From the NCBI RefSeq assembly GCF_016801865.2, contig NC_068937.1, positions 135,792,455-135,856,454 on the forward strand: DNA of 64,000 nucleotides, in the 5' to 3' direction. This document shows, piece after piece, positions 45,112 through 54,798 of this stretch. Every line of letters starts with the position of its first letter. The stretch's first letter is position 1. This DNA comes from Culex pipiens pallens (lineage: Eukaryota > Arthropoda > Insecta > Diptera > Culicidae). The notes under the pieces were generated by a model. That model had not been told where the DNA came from and made no database searches. It saw nothing but the letters and a program-made list of their open reading frames with translations. A program made the position numbers and the translations under genes.

Positions 45112-48100
45112 CTAAATGGATATTTTGGAATCTAAGAGGAACTGATAGGTCGGATAGAGAACATCAAGGTCTAGTTGAGATAACGCGTCTCGCATCGGGA
45201 TTTCTGGTGGTCTTCCTCGGGCCCTGAGGGTATCTTTCAGCTTAATTCTGTGAACATGGTGATCTGGACACGCCCATACGAGATGGTCGATGTCCTGATA
45301 ACCCTGCCCACAGTCGCAAAGGTTCGTATCACTCATGTTGATACGGTAAAGATGAGCCTTGGACGAGTAATGGTTCGACATAAGGCGGGACATCGTTCTG
45401 ATGAATCCACGCGTCAAGTCCATTCCCTTGAACCAGGCTTTTCTTTGCACCTTAGGTCGTATGGAATACATCCAACGTCCCTTGGTGTCGCCGTCCCATT
45501 GTGTTTGCCAATCCAGAAGCGCACGCTGCCTCGGAAAACCGTAGCATTCTTGTAGGCTAATTGGCCTTTCAAAAATGTCTCCACTCTCAGCACCCTTCTT
45601 GGCGAGCAAGTCCGCTTTCTCATTACCCGGAATCGAGCAATGAGCGCGGACCCACACCACCGTGATGTTGAAGGACTGAGCCGCCAGGTTGTTTAAAGTT
45701 TTACGTATTTCCGTGAGGAAAAACGTAGACTCCCTGGTCGGCTTCAGAGACCGGATAGCCTCAACAGAGCTAAAGCTATCGGTGAAGATGAAGTAGTGGT
45801 CAGGTGGCATGGTCTCGATGATTCGCAGTGCGCAGTAAACCGCGGCTAACTCTGCGACGTAAACCGAACTCGGGTCCTTCAGCTTAAAGAACAGCTGATA
45901 AGATTCATGATAAACACCGAAGCCCGTACAGCCGTCAAGCTTGGAGCCATCGGTGAAGAATCTGTTGTTTGGAGGAACATGGTTGTACTTTGATGCGAAG
46001 ATCGACGGTACAACCCCCCGCAGAAGATGGTTTGGGATACCGCGAGTATCGGCTTTCATGGACGTGTCGAAGCCAATCAGGGTGCTGCTGGTTAACGGCG
46101 GCGTGCGCTGTACCGTTGTGCTCGGGCTCCACTCCCACGATGACATAAAGTCATAATATAGAAGCATGCGCCGAGACTCAACGTGAAGGTTCAGCAACGT
46201 TTCAAAGTTGTCAATTACCAGTTTATTCCTGTAATCACACCGGATCAGGAACCGGTAAGACAGTTCGTAGTAACGAGTTCGCAGAGGCAACACTCCCGCC
46301 AAGACCTCGAGGGTCATGTTGTGAGTTGAGTGCATGCATCCCAAGACAATGCGAAGACTTCGGTACTGTATCCGCTGGAGAACCAACAAGCGTGATTTCG
46401 CAGCTGTTTGGAAGCAGAAATTGCCATATTCCAGCACCGAGAGTATCGTTGTCTTGTACAGTCGAAGCAGGTCAGAAGGATGAGCACCCCACCGGTTGCC
46501 AGAGACGCTGCGCAGAAAATTAGTTCTTTGCAGGCACTTTTGCTTCAGGTAGTTAATGTGCTTCCCCCATGTTCCCTTTTGATCAAAGATGGTACCCATG
46601 TACATGAAGTGGTCCGACTGCTCGATAGTCTTTCCCGAAAGAGAAAGATTGAGCTGCGGCGGTTCATGCTTCCCCGTAAAAACGACCAGTTCCGTCTTCT
46701 CCGGAGAGAATTCAATACCCTTTCCAACTGCCCAATGGGCCAAGTTGTTCAGGGTATCTTGCAAGGGTTCTAGCAGATCGACTTCCTTCTTGGCAGCGAT
46801 TGAAACCACTGCGTCATCTGCGTACTGTATAAGGGAGCAGTCTCCGGTCAAGCAATCATCGATATCGCTGACGTAGAAGTTATACATGGATGGACTTAGG
46901 CGTGAGCCTTGTGCCAAACCCATGTAACTTATCCGGGTGATTGCCAGATCACCTTGCACAAAGTGCATGTGTTTTTCTGACAACAGGTTGATGAGGAAGT
47001 TGCACATCGTCGGATTGAGACCGCTCCGCCGCAGCTTTACTCCCAACACATCGATGGAGACTGAATCGAATGCACCCTTGATGTCTAGGAAGACAGAAGC
47101 CATTTGCTGTTTTTTACCACGGGCTATGTCGATTCCTGTGGCCAGCAAGGCTAGACAGTCGCTTGTTCCCTTGCCTCTCCGGAAGCCATACTGCGTGTCT
47201 GACAGCAAGTGCTCTCGTTCCATCCATGGTTCGAGGCGGTCGAGGATCATCTTCTCCAGCAACTTGCGTAGACACGACAGCAAGCTGATTGGACGATACG
47301 AGTTGTGGTCGGACGCCGGCTTACCGGGCTTTTGAATGGCAACCACCCGGACCTGTCGCCATTCGTGTGGAATTATGTTCTGCTCCACCAACGTGTTGAA
47401 CAGATTCAACAGACGCTGCTTGGCGACGTCCGGAAGATTCTTCAGCAAGCTGAACTTGATCTTGTCCGGACCAGGAGCAGTGTTGTTGCCCGTCAATAGT
47501 GCTATGGAGAGCTCTACCATCGAGAAGGGAGGATTAGAATCGCTCCCATCAACAACGTCGAATGATGGTTGTGTCGGCACCGAGTCCGGGCACACCTTCT
47601 TGGCGAAATCCAATATCCACTTGTCCGATTTTTCCACACTCTCGTTCGGAACGGAACCTCTACGCATGGCCCTCGCAACGCGCCACAGAGTGCTCATGGA
47701 CGTATCTGCTGGTAGTCCTTCAACGAACTCCCGCCAGTACATTCGCTTCTTCCGCTTCAGAGTATTACTGTACCTGCGATCAAGAGCTCTGTACTTTTGG
47801 AAGTTCGCTCGGATTCCACACTTGCAGAAGTCCACATAAGCTTCTGACCTGGCCGCCGAGAGATCCGTACACTCCTTGTCCCACCAGGGAAGTGGAGGGC
47901 GCGTTCGGATGTACGGTCCCGGGACGGGTTTCGTCTGAGCTTGTAACGCACTGTCATAGATCAAATTAGCCAGAAACGCATATTCTTCAAGCGGCACCAA
48001 CCCTGCTTGCAACTCAACTCCAATGGAGACTGCCTCCGCGTACTGTTTCCAGTCGATATTTCGCGTCAGATCGTAAGGCATCTCCACCGTTGTCGATTGC

Positions 48101-48813
48101 TGTGGGCCATGGCTAACCAGAATAGCGATCGGCAAATGATCACTGCCACGAGGATCTTGGAGCACGTTCCAGTCACAAAGAATTGCCAGACTGTTGGAAC
48201 AGAGTGACAAGTCGATGGCACTCGCCTTCGTACCGGACGTGGTTAACGTTGGTGGTGTTGCAATCCGCGTAACTTGCTTGTCCCTGTTTAGGAGGGTCAT
48301 CTGGAAGTCGTCGCACAGTTCATGAATCAGATATGCTTGAGGGTCTGTCTTGTGACTTCCCCACTCGGTGCTGTGAAGATTAAAGTCACCCAGAACCAGT
48401 CGCGGTGCCTGCAACAGCTCAAGCATACCCCACAACTTTTGTCGAGTTAACGACACCTGTGGGGGAACGTAGACGGACACAATGCAAATGTCCAGTCCTC
48501 TGATCCTGGCCTGTACTGCGACTGCTTCGATTCCTCCTAGCTTCGGGAGCGTGACCTTTCTAAAAGTGTGGCATTTCCTGACCCCAATCAGTACGCCTCC
48601 ACCTCTATTTGGCCCTGCCCTGCTCTCTGTGATGATGTTGTACCCCCGGAAAGCTGGCGTCTCATCTCCGATAAGAAACGTTTCGCTCAGCGCAAACCCA
48701 TCACAGTCCCGTTCGAATGCGAATTGTTGAAAATCGTTTAACTTGGGGGTTAAACTTCTACAATTCCATTGTAGAAAGGAGATGCCGTTTTTCGTTTTTG
48801 GTGTATTACCCAT
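45112..48813 (-). CDS. Copy A ORF2: endonuclease, reverse transcriptase, RNase H
   Basis: 1233-aa retrotransposition enzyme. AP-like endonuclease at about 10-235 (QWN 15-17, E44, GDFN 142-145, SDHLPI with H226). Reverse transcriptase at about 480-740 (FLDIKGAFD with D577, YADD 664-667). RNase H at about 950-1075 (D955, E988, D1012, D1068). C-terminal Cys/His knuckle at C1166, C1168, H1177, C1182. The start is the ATG at 48813, which overlaps the ORF1 stop by 8 bases; the frame is open 24 codons further without ATG. All catalytic residues are present, so the copy looks coding-competent. EN-RT-RNase H order fits the I group (I, Loa, related clades); the exact clade needs a tree. Confidence 0.93.
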   Translation of the reverse strand: MGNTPKTKNGISFLQWNCRSLTPKLNDFQQFAFERDCDGFALSETFLIGDETPAFRGYNIITESRAGPNRGGGVLIGVRKCHTFRKVTLPKLGGIEAVAVQARIRGLDICIVSVYVPPQVSLTRQKLWGMLELLQAPRLVLGDFNLHSTEWGSHKTDPQAYLIHELCDDFQMTLLNRDKQVTRIATPPTLTTSGTKASAIDLSLCSNSLAILCDWNVLQDPRGSDHLPIAILVSHGPQQSTTVEMPYDLTRNIDWKQYAEAVSIGVELQAGLVPLEEYAFLANLIYDSALQAQTKPVPGPYIRTRPPLPWWDKECTDLSAARSEAYVDFCKCGIRANFQKYRALDRRYSNTLKRKKRMYWREFVEGLPADTSMSTLWRVARAMRRGSVPNESVEKSDKWILDFAKKVCPDSVPTQPSFDVVDGSDSNPPFSMVELSIALLTGNNTAPGPDKIKFSLLKNLPDVAKQRLLNLFNTLVEQNIIPHEWRQVRVVAIQKPGKPASDHNSYRPISLLSCLRKLLEKMILDRLEPWMEREHLLSDTQYGFRRGKGTSDCLALLATGIDIARGKKQQMASVFLDIKGAFDSVSIDVLGVKLRRSGLNPTMCNFLINLLSEKHMHFVQGDLAITRISYMGLAQGSRLSPSMYNFYVSDIDDCLTGDCSLIQYADDAVVSIAAKKEVDLLEPLQDTLNNLAHWAVGKGIEFSPEKTELVVFTGKHEPPQLNLSLSGKTIEQSDHFMYMGTIFDQKGTWGKHINYLKQKCLQRTNFLRSVSGNRWGAHPSDLLRLYKTTILSVLEYGNFCFQTAAKSRLLVLQRIQYRSLRIVLGCMHSTHNMTLEVLAGVLPLRTRYYELSYRFLIRCDYRNKLVIDNFETLLNLHVESRRMLLYYDFMSSWEWSPSTTVQRTPPLTSSTLIGFDTSMKADTRGIPNHLLRGVVPSIFASKYNHVPPNNRFFTDGSKLDGCTGFGVYHESYQLFFKLKDPSSVYVAELAAVYCALRIIETMPPDHYFIFTDSFSSVEAIRSLKPTRESTFFLTEIRKTLNNLAAQSFNITVVWVRAHCSIPGNEKADLLAKKGAESGDIFERPISLQECYGFPRQRALLDWQTQWDGDTKGRWMYSIRPKVQRKAWFKGMDLTRGFIRTMSRLMSNHYSSKAHLYRINMSDTNLCDCGQGYQDIDHLVWACPDHHVHRIKLKDTLRARGRPPEIPMRDALSQLDLDVLYPTYQFLLDSKISI

Positions 48814-50437
48814 CAAAGGAAATGAACGACAAGAGGGGCATCGTGCTAGCAAGCTGTTTCCCGATGTGTCTAGCGAGAGGCTCAAACCGCTTTATGATTA
48901 AACGCGTCGGTTCACTCACAAAAGAGCACAGCCATTCCACGATTGTGGAAAAAGGAAGGACTCCTTTGAAGGCATCGGTGATCGGATTTGGTTGAGGAAC
49001 CGGTTTCAGGGGGATCTTTGGCAGCTTGGGAACGGGCTTCAGCGGCTTGGGAACTGGCTTCGGTACCGGCTTCGGAGCGGGCTTACCCGACGGACCGAAA
49101 GGAAAATCCTCCTCGAAGTTCAACGAGTCACTTTCCTTACCCTTGCCGCCAGCGGCTTTTTTGGACTTGGAAGCCTTGTTGCGCTTCGGGTTTGGCCCGG
49201 AAGAGTCACTTTCCTCGTCTCTCTGGAAGAGAACCTCCACATCGGATTCCTCGTCCTCCGAATCTTCATCGGCCAAAGGAGCGAAGCGATTGGGGTGGGT
49301 CACCTGACTAAGGATTTCCGCGAAGGACTTCTTGGAGCGTTCCCTCAAGGATCGCTTCATCTTGTCCTCGCGCTCCTTGTACTTTGGGCACTGCCGAGTT
49401 TTGTGCGGTTCCCCGCCACAAAGCAGGCATTTTTCAGCCTGCTTTTGGCAATCCACGTCCTTGTGGGGGCCGGCGCACTTTGAGCACTTGCTCTTGTTGC
49501 TGCAGTAGGTCTTGGTGTGTCCCAACTGCTGGCAGTTTTCGCAGCTCATCACTCGCGGAACGTACAATCGAACTGGAAGCCGAAGCTTGTACAGCTCAAT
49601 GTAGTCCGGCAGAGCTGACCCTGCAAAAGTCACCCGGAACGAGGCAGAAGGAATGAACTTCTTCTGGCCACCCTCGGTGGTGACGTTGCCCAGTTGCCGG
49701 CACTCGAGTACCTCCACAGCTGGAAGTTTAGGGTTCTTGAAGCGTCCCACCGCCCTTGAGAGGTCGACAAGCGACAGACTGTCATCGGTCACCACGCCAT
49801 CGATTTCGACTTTGTGGGCCGGAATCCAAACACGGTACTCAATGCTGAACCGCAGATCAGTTACGATCTGATTCGCTTGCACCGCGGAGTTCACGATCAC
49901 GCGGAGCTTGCTCTTGTTCAGCTTGGTACATTCGACCACCCCAGGATAGTGCTTCTGCAAATCCTTGGTGATCTGTACAAAGTTTAACGGCTTCTGTTTG
50001 GGCCGGAAGAAGACCACCCATTCCGTTTGCGATCCCTCTTGATACTGACGAGGACGTGGAATCGGTTTTTGAGAATGAGGATTCAGGGGCGGGGGGGGAT
50101 TTGGATCCGGATTCGGCACCGGTGTTTTAGGAGGAATTGGATCTGGATTGGGAGGAATTGGATCTGGATTGGGAGGAATCGGGTCTGGAGTCAAGGGAGG
50201 AATCGGTGGTTGAGGGGGAACCGGATTCGGATCTGATTTAGAACGCTTTCGCTTCGTCCTCTTAGACCCGTCCGAGGATCCCCCTTTACCGCCAGGATCC
50301 TTATCCTTCAGGAAGAGGTCCCTGTTGGTGGTGTTTGAAGGAACTCCCAAAACAGAGTCCTCCATTTCCACGTCCTCGTCACCCTCAAGGGTTGAATCGG
50401 AGTCGAATTCCTCATGGTCCGACTCGGTCGGATCCAT
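48806..50437 (-). CDS. Copy A ORF1: gag-like RNA-binding protein
   Basis: 543 aa from the ATG at 50437 (MDPTESDHEE). Acidic N-terminus, a basic patch (SKRTKRKRSK), a Pro-rich tract at about 71-128 with PDPIPPN repeats, and a central domain at about 135-295. Three zinc knuckles follow: C299-C302-H307-C312, C318-C321-H325-C330 and C337-C340-H345-C350. The C-terminal region carries FAEILSQV, typical of I/jockey-type gag. It packages the element RNA with ORF2. The stop overlaps the ORF2 start. Confidence 0.9.
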   Translation of the reverse strand: MDPTESDHEEFDSDSTLEGDEDVEMEDSVLGVPSNTTNRDLFLKDKDPGGKGGSSDGSKRTKRKRSKSDPNPVPPQPPIPPLTPDPIPPNPDPIPPNPDPIPPKTPVPNPDPNPPPPLNPHSQKPIPRPRQYQEGSQTEWVVFFRPKQKPLNFVQITKDLQKHYPGVVECTKLNKSKLRVIVNSAVQANQIVTDLRFSIEYRVWIPAHKVEIDGVVTDDSLSLVDLSRAVGRFKNPKLPAVEVLECRQLGNVTTEGGQKKFIPSASFRVTFAGSALPDYIELYKLRLPVRLYVPRVMSCENCQQLGHTKTYCSNKSKCSKCAGPHKDVDCQKQAEKCLLCGGEPHKTRQCPKYKEREDKMKRSLRERSKKSFAEILSQVTHPNRFAPLADEDSEDEESDVEVLFQRDEESDSSGPNPKRNKASKSKKAAGGKGKESDSLNFEEDFPFGPSGKPAPKPVPKPVPKPLKPVPKLPKIPLKPVPQPNPITDAFKGVLPFSTIVEWLCSFVSEPTRLIIKRFEPLARHIGKQLASTMPLLSFISFDG

Positions 50438-51096
50438 GTTTGCGAAGAAACGCGATAAACTAAACGAAAATGAAAGTGATGAAACTAATCGCAAAAGTAA
50501 AAAGGAGAAAGAAAAAAAAAAAAAAACTAACCGAAAAAAAAACTATGAGAAAAAAAAAAAAAAAAAAAAAACTAAACGCTAACAAAAAACTCGCCTTTCG
50601 CACTCACCGCCGAACTGGCCGCACTGGCTGCCGCCCGCAGCGGGATGCGCGGGAAGCTCGTTTTCGCGCGCTTGTTGTTGTTGTTTTTTTTTTTTTTTTT
50701 TTTTTTTTTTCATAAAATTATTTTTATTAGGTCCTTTTCGGTACTGGGACCTGGTTAGGACCGAGTCGGCTTTTGTAATTACAAAAAACTTAATAATTAC
50801 AGAGGATCTTGTGTGTAAATGTTAGTGGGAGGGGAGCCGATTACCCGCGGCCTACTCGGGGTTAGTAGGGAAGGGATTGATGTTAAAGACAAGGCGTGGG
50901 AAGGGAAGGGGGATTGTGTAGGGGTCTTGGTTGGCTCTGCTGGCCTTTGCGTTTTGTCCTCAGCCGCAACTCGGTGTCCAGCTGCTGGGGCGATCTTGCT
51001 TTGCTTCCGGTGCAACCAGAAACGACGGCTTTGTGGGAAGGCGAGTTATACTAACTGAAGGAAAACTAGCTGAAGGAAAACTAACTGGAAGAAAAA

Positions 51097-54000
51097 CTAA
51101 ATAGATATATTGGAATCTAAGAGGAACTGATAGATCGGATAGAGAACATCAAGGTCTAGTTGAGATAACGCGTCTCGCATCGGAATTTCTGGTGGTCTTC
51201 CTCGGGCCCTGAGGGTAACTTTCAACTTAATTCTGTGAGCCTGATGATCTGGACACGCCCATACGAGATGGTCGATGTCCTGATAACCCTGCCCACAGTC
51301 GCATAAGTTCGTATCACTCATGTTGATACGGTACAGATGAGCCTTGGACGAGTAATGGTTCGACATAAGGCGGGACATCGTTCTGATGAATCCACGCGTC
51401 AAGTCCATTCCCTTGAACCAGGCTTTTCTTTGCACCTTAGGTCGTATGGAATACATCCAACGTCCCTTGGTGTCGTCGTCCCATTGTTTTTGCCAATCCA
51501 GAAGCGTACGCTGCCTCGGAAAACCGTAGCATTCTTGTAGGCTAATTGGCCTTTCAAAAATGTCTCCACTCTCAGCACCCTTCTTGGCGAGCAAGTCCGC
51601 TTTCTCATTACCCGGAATCGAGCAATGAGCGCTGACCCACACCACCGTGATGCTGAAGGACTGAGCCGCCAGGTTGTTTAAAGTCTTGCGTATTTCCGTG
51701 AGGAAAAACGCAGACTCCCTGGTCGGCTTCAGAGACCGGATAGCCTCAACAGAGCTAAAGCTATCGGTGAAGATGAAGTAGTGGTCAGGTGGCATGGTCT
51801 CGATGATTCGCAGTGCGCAGTAAACCGCGGCTAACTCTGCGACGTAAACCGAACTCGGGTCCTTCAGCTTAAAGAACAGCTGATAAGATTCATGATAAAC
51901 ACCGAAGCCCGTACAGCCGTCGAGCTTGGAACCATCGGTGAAGAATCTGTTGTTTGGAGGAACATGGTTGTACTTTGATGCGAAGATCGACGGTACAACT
52001 CCCCGCAGAAGATGGTTTGGGATACCGCGAGTATCGGCTTTCATGGACGTGTCGAAGCCAATCAGGGTGCTGCTGGTTAACGGAGGCGTGCGCTGTACCG
52101 TTGTGCTCGGGCTCCACTCCCACGATGACATAAAGTCATAATATAGAAGCATGCGCCGAGACTCAACGTGAAGGTTCAGCAACGTTTCAAAGTTGTCAAT
52201 TACCAGTTTATTCCTGTAATCACACCGGATCAGGAACCGGTAAGACAGTTCGTAGTAACGAGTTCGCAGAGGCAACACTCCCGCCAAGACCTCGAGGGTC
52301 ATGTTGTGAGTTGAGTGCATGCATCCCAAGACAATGCGAAGACTTCGGTACTGTATCCGCTGGAGAACCAACAAGCGTGATTTCGCAGCTGTTTGGAAGC
52401 AGAAACTGCCATATTCCAGCACCGAGAGTATCGTTGTCTTGTACAGTCGCAGCAGGTCAGAAGGATGAGCACCCCACCGGTTGCCAGAGACGCTGCGCAG
52501 AAAATTAGTTCTTTGCAGGCACTTTTGCTTCAGGTAGTTGATGTGCTTCCCCCATGTTCCCTTTTGATCGAAGATGGTACCCATGTACATGAAGTGGTCC
52601 GACTGCTCGATAGTCTTTCCCGAGAGAGAAAGATTGAGCTGCGGCGGTTCATGCTTCCCCGTAAAAACGACCAGTTCCGTCTTCTCCGGAGAGAATTCAA
52701 TACCCTTTCCAACTGCCCAATGGGCCAAGTTGTTCAGGGTATCTTGCAAGGGTTCTAGCAGATCGACTTCCTTCTTGGCAGCGATTGAAACCACTGCGTC
52801 ATCTGCGTACTGTATAAGGGTGCAGTCTCCGGTCAAGCAATCATCGATGTCGCTGACGTAGAAGTTATACATGGATGGACTAAGGCGTGAGCCTTGTGCC
52901 AAACCCATGTAACTTATCCGGGTGATTGCCAGATCACCTTGCACAAAGTGCATGTGTTTTTCTGACAACAGGTTGATGAGAAAATTGCACATCGTCGGAT
53001 TGAGACCGCTCCGCCGCAGCTTTACTCCCAACACATCGATGGAGACTGAATCGAATGCACCCTTGATGTCTAGGAAGACAGAAGCCATTTGCTGTTTTTT
53101 ACCACGGGCTATGTCGATTCCTGTGGCCAGCAAAGCTAGACAGTCGCTTGTTCCCTTGCCTCTCCGGAAGCCATACTGCGTGTCTGACAGCAAGTGCTCT
53201 CGTTCCATCCATGGTTCGAGGCGGTCGAGGATCATCTTCTCCAGCAACTTGCGTAGACACGACAGCAAGCTGATTGGACGATACGAGTTGTGGTCGGATG
53301 CCGGCTTACCGGGCTTTTGAATGGCAACCACCCGGACCTGTCGCCATTCGTGTGGAATTACGTTCTGCTCCACCAACGTGTTGAACAGTTTCAACAGACG
53401 CTGCTTGGCGACGTCCGGAAGATTTTTCAGCAAGCTGAACTTGATCTTGTCCGGACCAGGAGCAGTGTTGTTGCCCGTCAATAGTGCTATGGAGAGCTCT
53501 ACCATCGAGAAGGGAGGATTAGCATCGCTCCCATCAACAACGTTGAATGATGGTTGTGTCGGCACCGAGTCCGGGCACACCTTCTTGGCGAAATCCAATA
53601 TCCACTTGTCCGATTTTTCCACACTCTCGTTCGGAACGGAACCTCTACGCATGGCCCTCGCAACGCGCCACAGAGTGCTCATGGACGTATCTGCTGGTAG
53701 TCCTTCAACGAACTCCCGCCAGTACATTCGCTTCTTCCGCTTCAGAGTATTACTGTACCTGCGATCAAGAGCTCTGTACTTTTGGAAGTTCGCTCGGATT
53801 CCACACTTGCAGAAGTCCACATAAGCTTTAGACCTGGCCGCCGAGAGATCCGTACACTCCTTGTCCCACCAGGGAAGTGGAGGGCGCGTTCGGATGTACG
53901 GTCCCGGGACGGGTTTCGTCTGAGCTTGTATCGCACTGTCATAGATCAAATTAGCCAGAAACGCATATTCTTCAAGCGGTGCCAACCCTGCTCGCAACTC

Positions 54001-54798
54001 AACTCCAATGGAGACTGCCTCCGCGTACTGTTTCCAGTCGATATTTCGCGTCAGATCGTAAGGCATCTCCACCGTTGTCGATTGCTGTGGGCCATGGCTA
54101 ACCAGAATAGCGATCGGCAAATGATCACTGCCACGAGGATCTTGAAGCACGTTCCAGTCACAGAGAACTGCCAGACTGTTGGAACAGAGCGACAAGTCGA
54201 TGGCACTCGCCTTCGTACCGGACGTAGTTGGCGTTGGTGGTGTTGCAATCCGCGTAACTTGCTTGTCCCTGTTTAGGAGGGTCATCTGGAAGTCGTCGCA
54301 CAGTTCATGAATCAGATATGCTTGAGGGTCTGTCTTGTGACTTCCCCACTCGGTGCTGTGAAGATTAAAGTCACCCAGAACCAGTCTCGGTGCCTGCAAC
54401 AACTCAAGCATACCCCACAACTTTTGTCGAGTTAACGACACCTGTGGGGGAACGTAGACGGACACAATGCAAATGTTCAGTCCTCTGATCCTGGCTTGTA
54501 CTGCGACTGCTTCGATTCCTCCTAGCTTCGGGAGCGTGACCTTTCTAAAAGTGTGGCATTTCCTGACCCCAATCAGTACGCCTCCACCTCTATTTGGTCC
54601 TGCCCTGCTCTCTGTGATGATGTTGTACCCCCGGAAAGCTGGCGTCTCATCTCCGATAAGAAACGTTTCGCTCAGCGCAAACACATCACAGTCCCGTTCG
54701 AATGCGAATTGTTGAAAATCGTTTAACTTGGGGGTTAAACTTCTACAATTCCATTGTAGAATGGAGATGCCGTTTTTCGTTTTTGGTGTATTACCCAT
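51097..54798 (-). CDS. Copy B ORF2: endonuclease, reverse transcriptase, RNase H
   Basis: 1233 aa, same architecture and residue positions as copy A. YADD, the endonuclease SDH and the RNase H acidic residues are intact. Copy-specific differences include I at residue 13, S in VWVSAH of the RNase H region and QAHRIKLKVTLR near the C-terminus; none removes a catalytic residue. The ATG at 54798 overlaps the ORF1 stop by 8 bases. Confidence 0.93.
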   Translation of the reverse strand: MGNTPKTKNGISILQWNCRSLTPKLNDFQQFAFERDCDVFALSETFLIGDETPAFRGYNIITESRAGPNRGGGVLIGVRKCHTFRKVTLPKLGGIEAVAVQARIRGLNICIVSVYVPPQVSLTRQKLWGMLELLQAPRLVLGDFNLHSTEWGSHKTDPQAYLIHELCDDFQMTLLNRDKQVTRIATPPTPTTSGTKASAIDLSLCSNSLAVLCDWNVLQDPRGSDHLPIAILVSHGPQQSTTVEMPYDLTRNIDWKQYAEAVSIGVELRAGLAPLEEYAFLANLIYDSAIQAQTKPVPGPYIRTRPPLPWWDKECTDLSAARSKAYVDFCKCGIRANFQKYRALDRRYSNTLKRKKRMYWREFVEGLPADTSMSTLWRVARAMRRGSVPNESVEKSDKWILDFAKKVCPDSVPTQPSFNVVDGSDANPPFSMVELSIALLTGNNTAPGPDKIKFSLLKNLPDVAKQRLLKLFNTLVEQNVIPHEWRQVRVVAIQKPGKPASDHNSYRPISLLSCLRKLLEKMILDRLEPWMEREHLLSDTQYGFRRGKGTSDCLALLATGIDIARGKKQQMASVFLDIKGAFDSVSIDVLGVKLRRSGLNPTMCNFLINLLSEKHMHFVQGDLAITRISYMGLAQGSRLSPSMYNFYVSDIDDCLTGDCTLIQYADDAVVSIAAKKEVDLLEPLQDTLNNLAHWAVGKGIEFSPEKTELVVFTGKHEPPQLNLSLSGKTIEQSDHFMYMGTIFDQKGTWGKHINYLKQKCLQRTNFLRSVSGNRWGAHPSDLLRLYKTTILSVLEYGSFCFQTAAKSRLLVLQRIQYRSLRIVLGCMHSTHNMTLEVLAGVLPLRTRYYELSYRFLIRCDYRNKLVIDNFETLLNLHVESRRMLLYYDFMSSWEWSPSTTVQRTPPLTSSTLIGFDTSMKADTRGIPNHLLRGVVPSIFASKYNHVPPNNRFFTDGSKLDGCTGFGVYHESYQLFFKLKDPSSVYVAELAAVYCALRIIETMPPDHYFIFTDSFSSVEAIRSLKPTRESAFFLTEIRKTLNNLAAQSFSITVVWVSAHCSIPGNEKADLLAKKGAESGDIFERPISLQECYGFPRQRTLLDWQKQWDDDTKGRWMYSIRPKVQRKAWFKGMDLTRGFIRTMSRLMSNHYSSKAHLYRINMSDTNLCDCGQGYQDIDHLVWACPDHQAHRIKLKVTLRARGRPPEIPMRDALSQLDLDVLYPIYQFLLDSNISI

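Larger units (their letters stand above)
44720..50683 (-). mobile_element. Non-LTR retrotransposon copy A (3' member of a head-to-tail dimer)
   Basis: An I-group-like LINE with ORF1, ORF2 and a 3' UTR containing AATAAA, then a short A6 tail. Its 5' end stops inside a (CAA)n tract, lacking the 377-bp promoter monomers of copy B, and abuts copy B's 27-nt poly(A). Both frames are intact. Relative to copies B and C its 3' UTR has a 1-bp deletion near 44968. Confidence 0.92.

Noticed and set aside
45250..48995. Many plus-strand frames opposite ORF1 and ORF2 in all three LINE copies
   Set aside because: They are complementary shadows of the true minus-strand frames and carry no known domains.
50797..51015. 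72-codon frame in the LINE 3' UTR, also at 58990-59208
   Set aside because: It starts at TTG, not ATG, and is broken by a 1-bp deletion in copy A, so it is not a conserved third gene.
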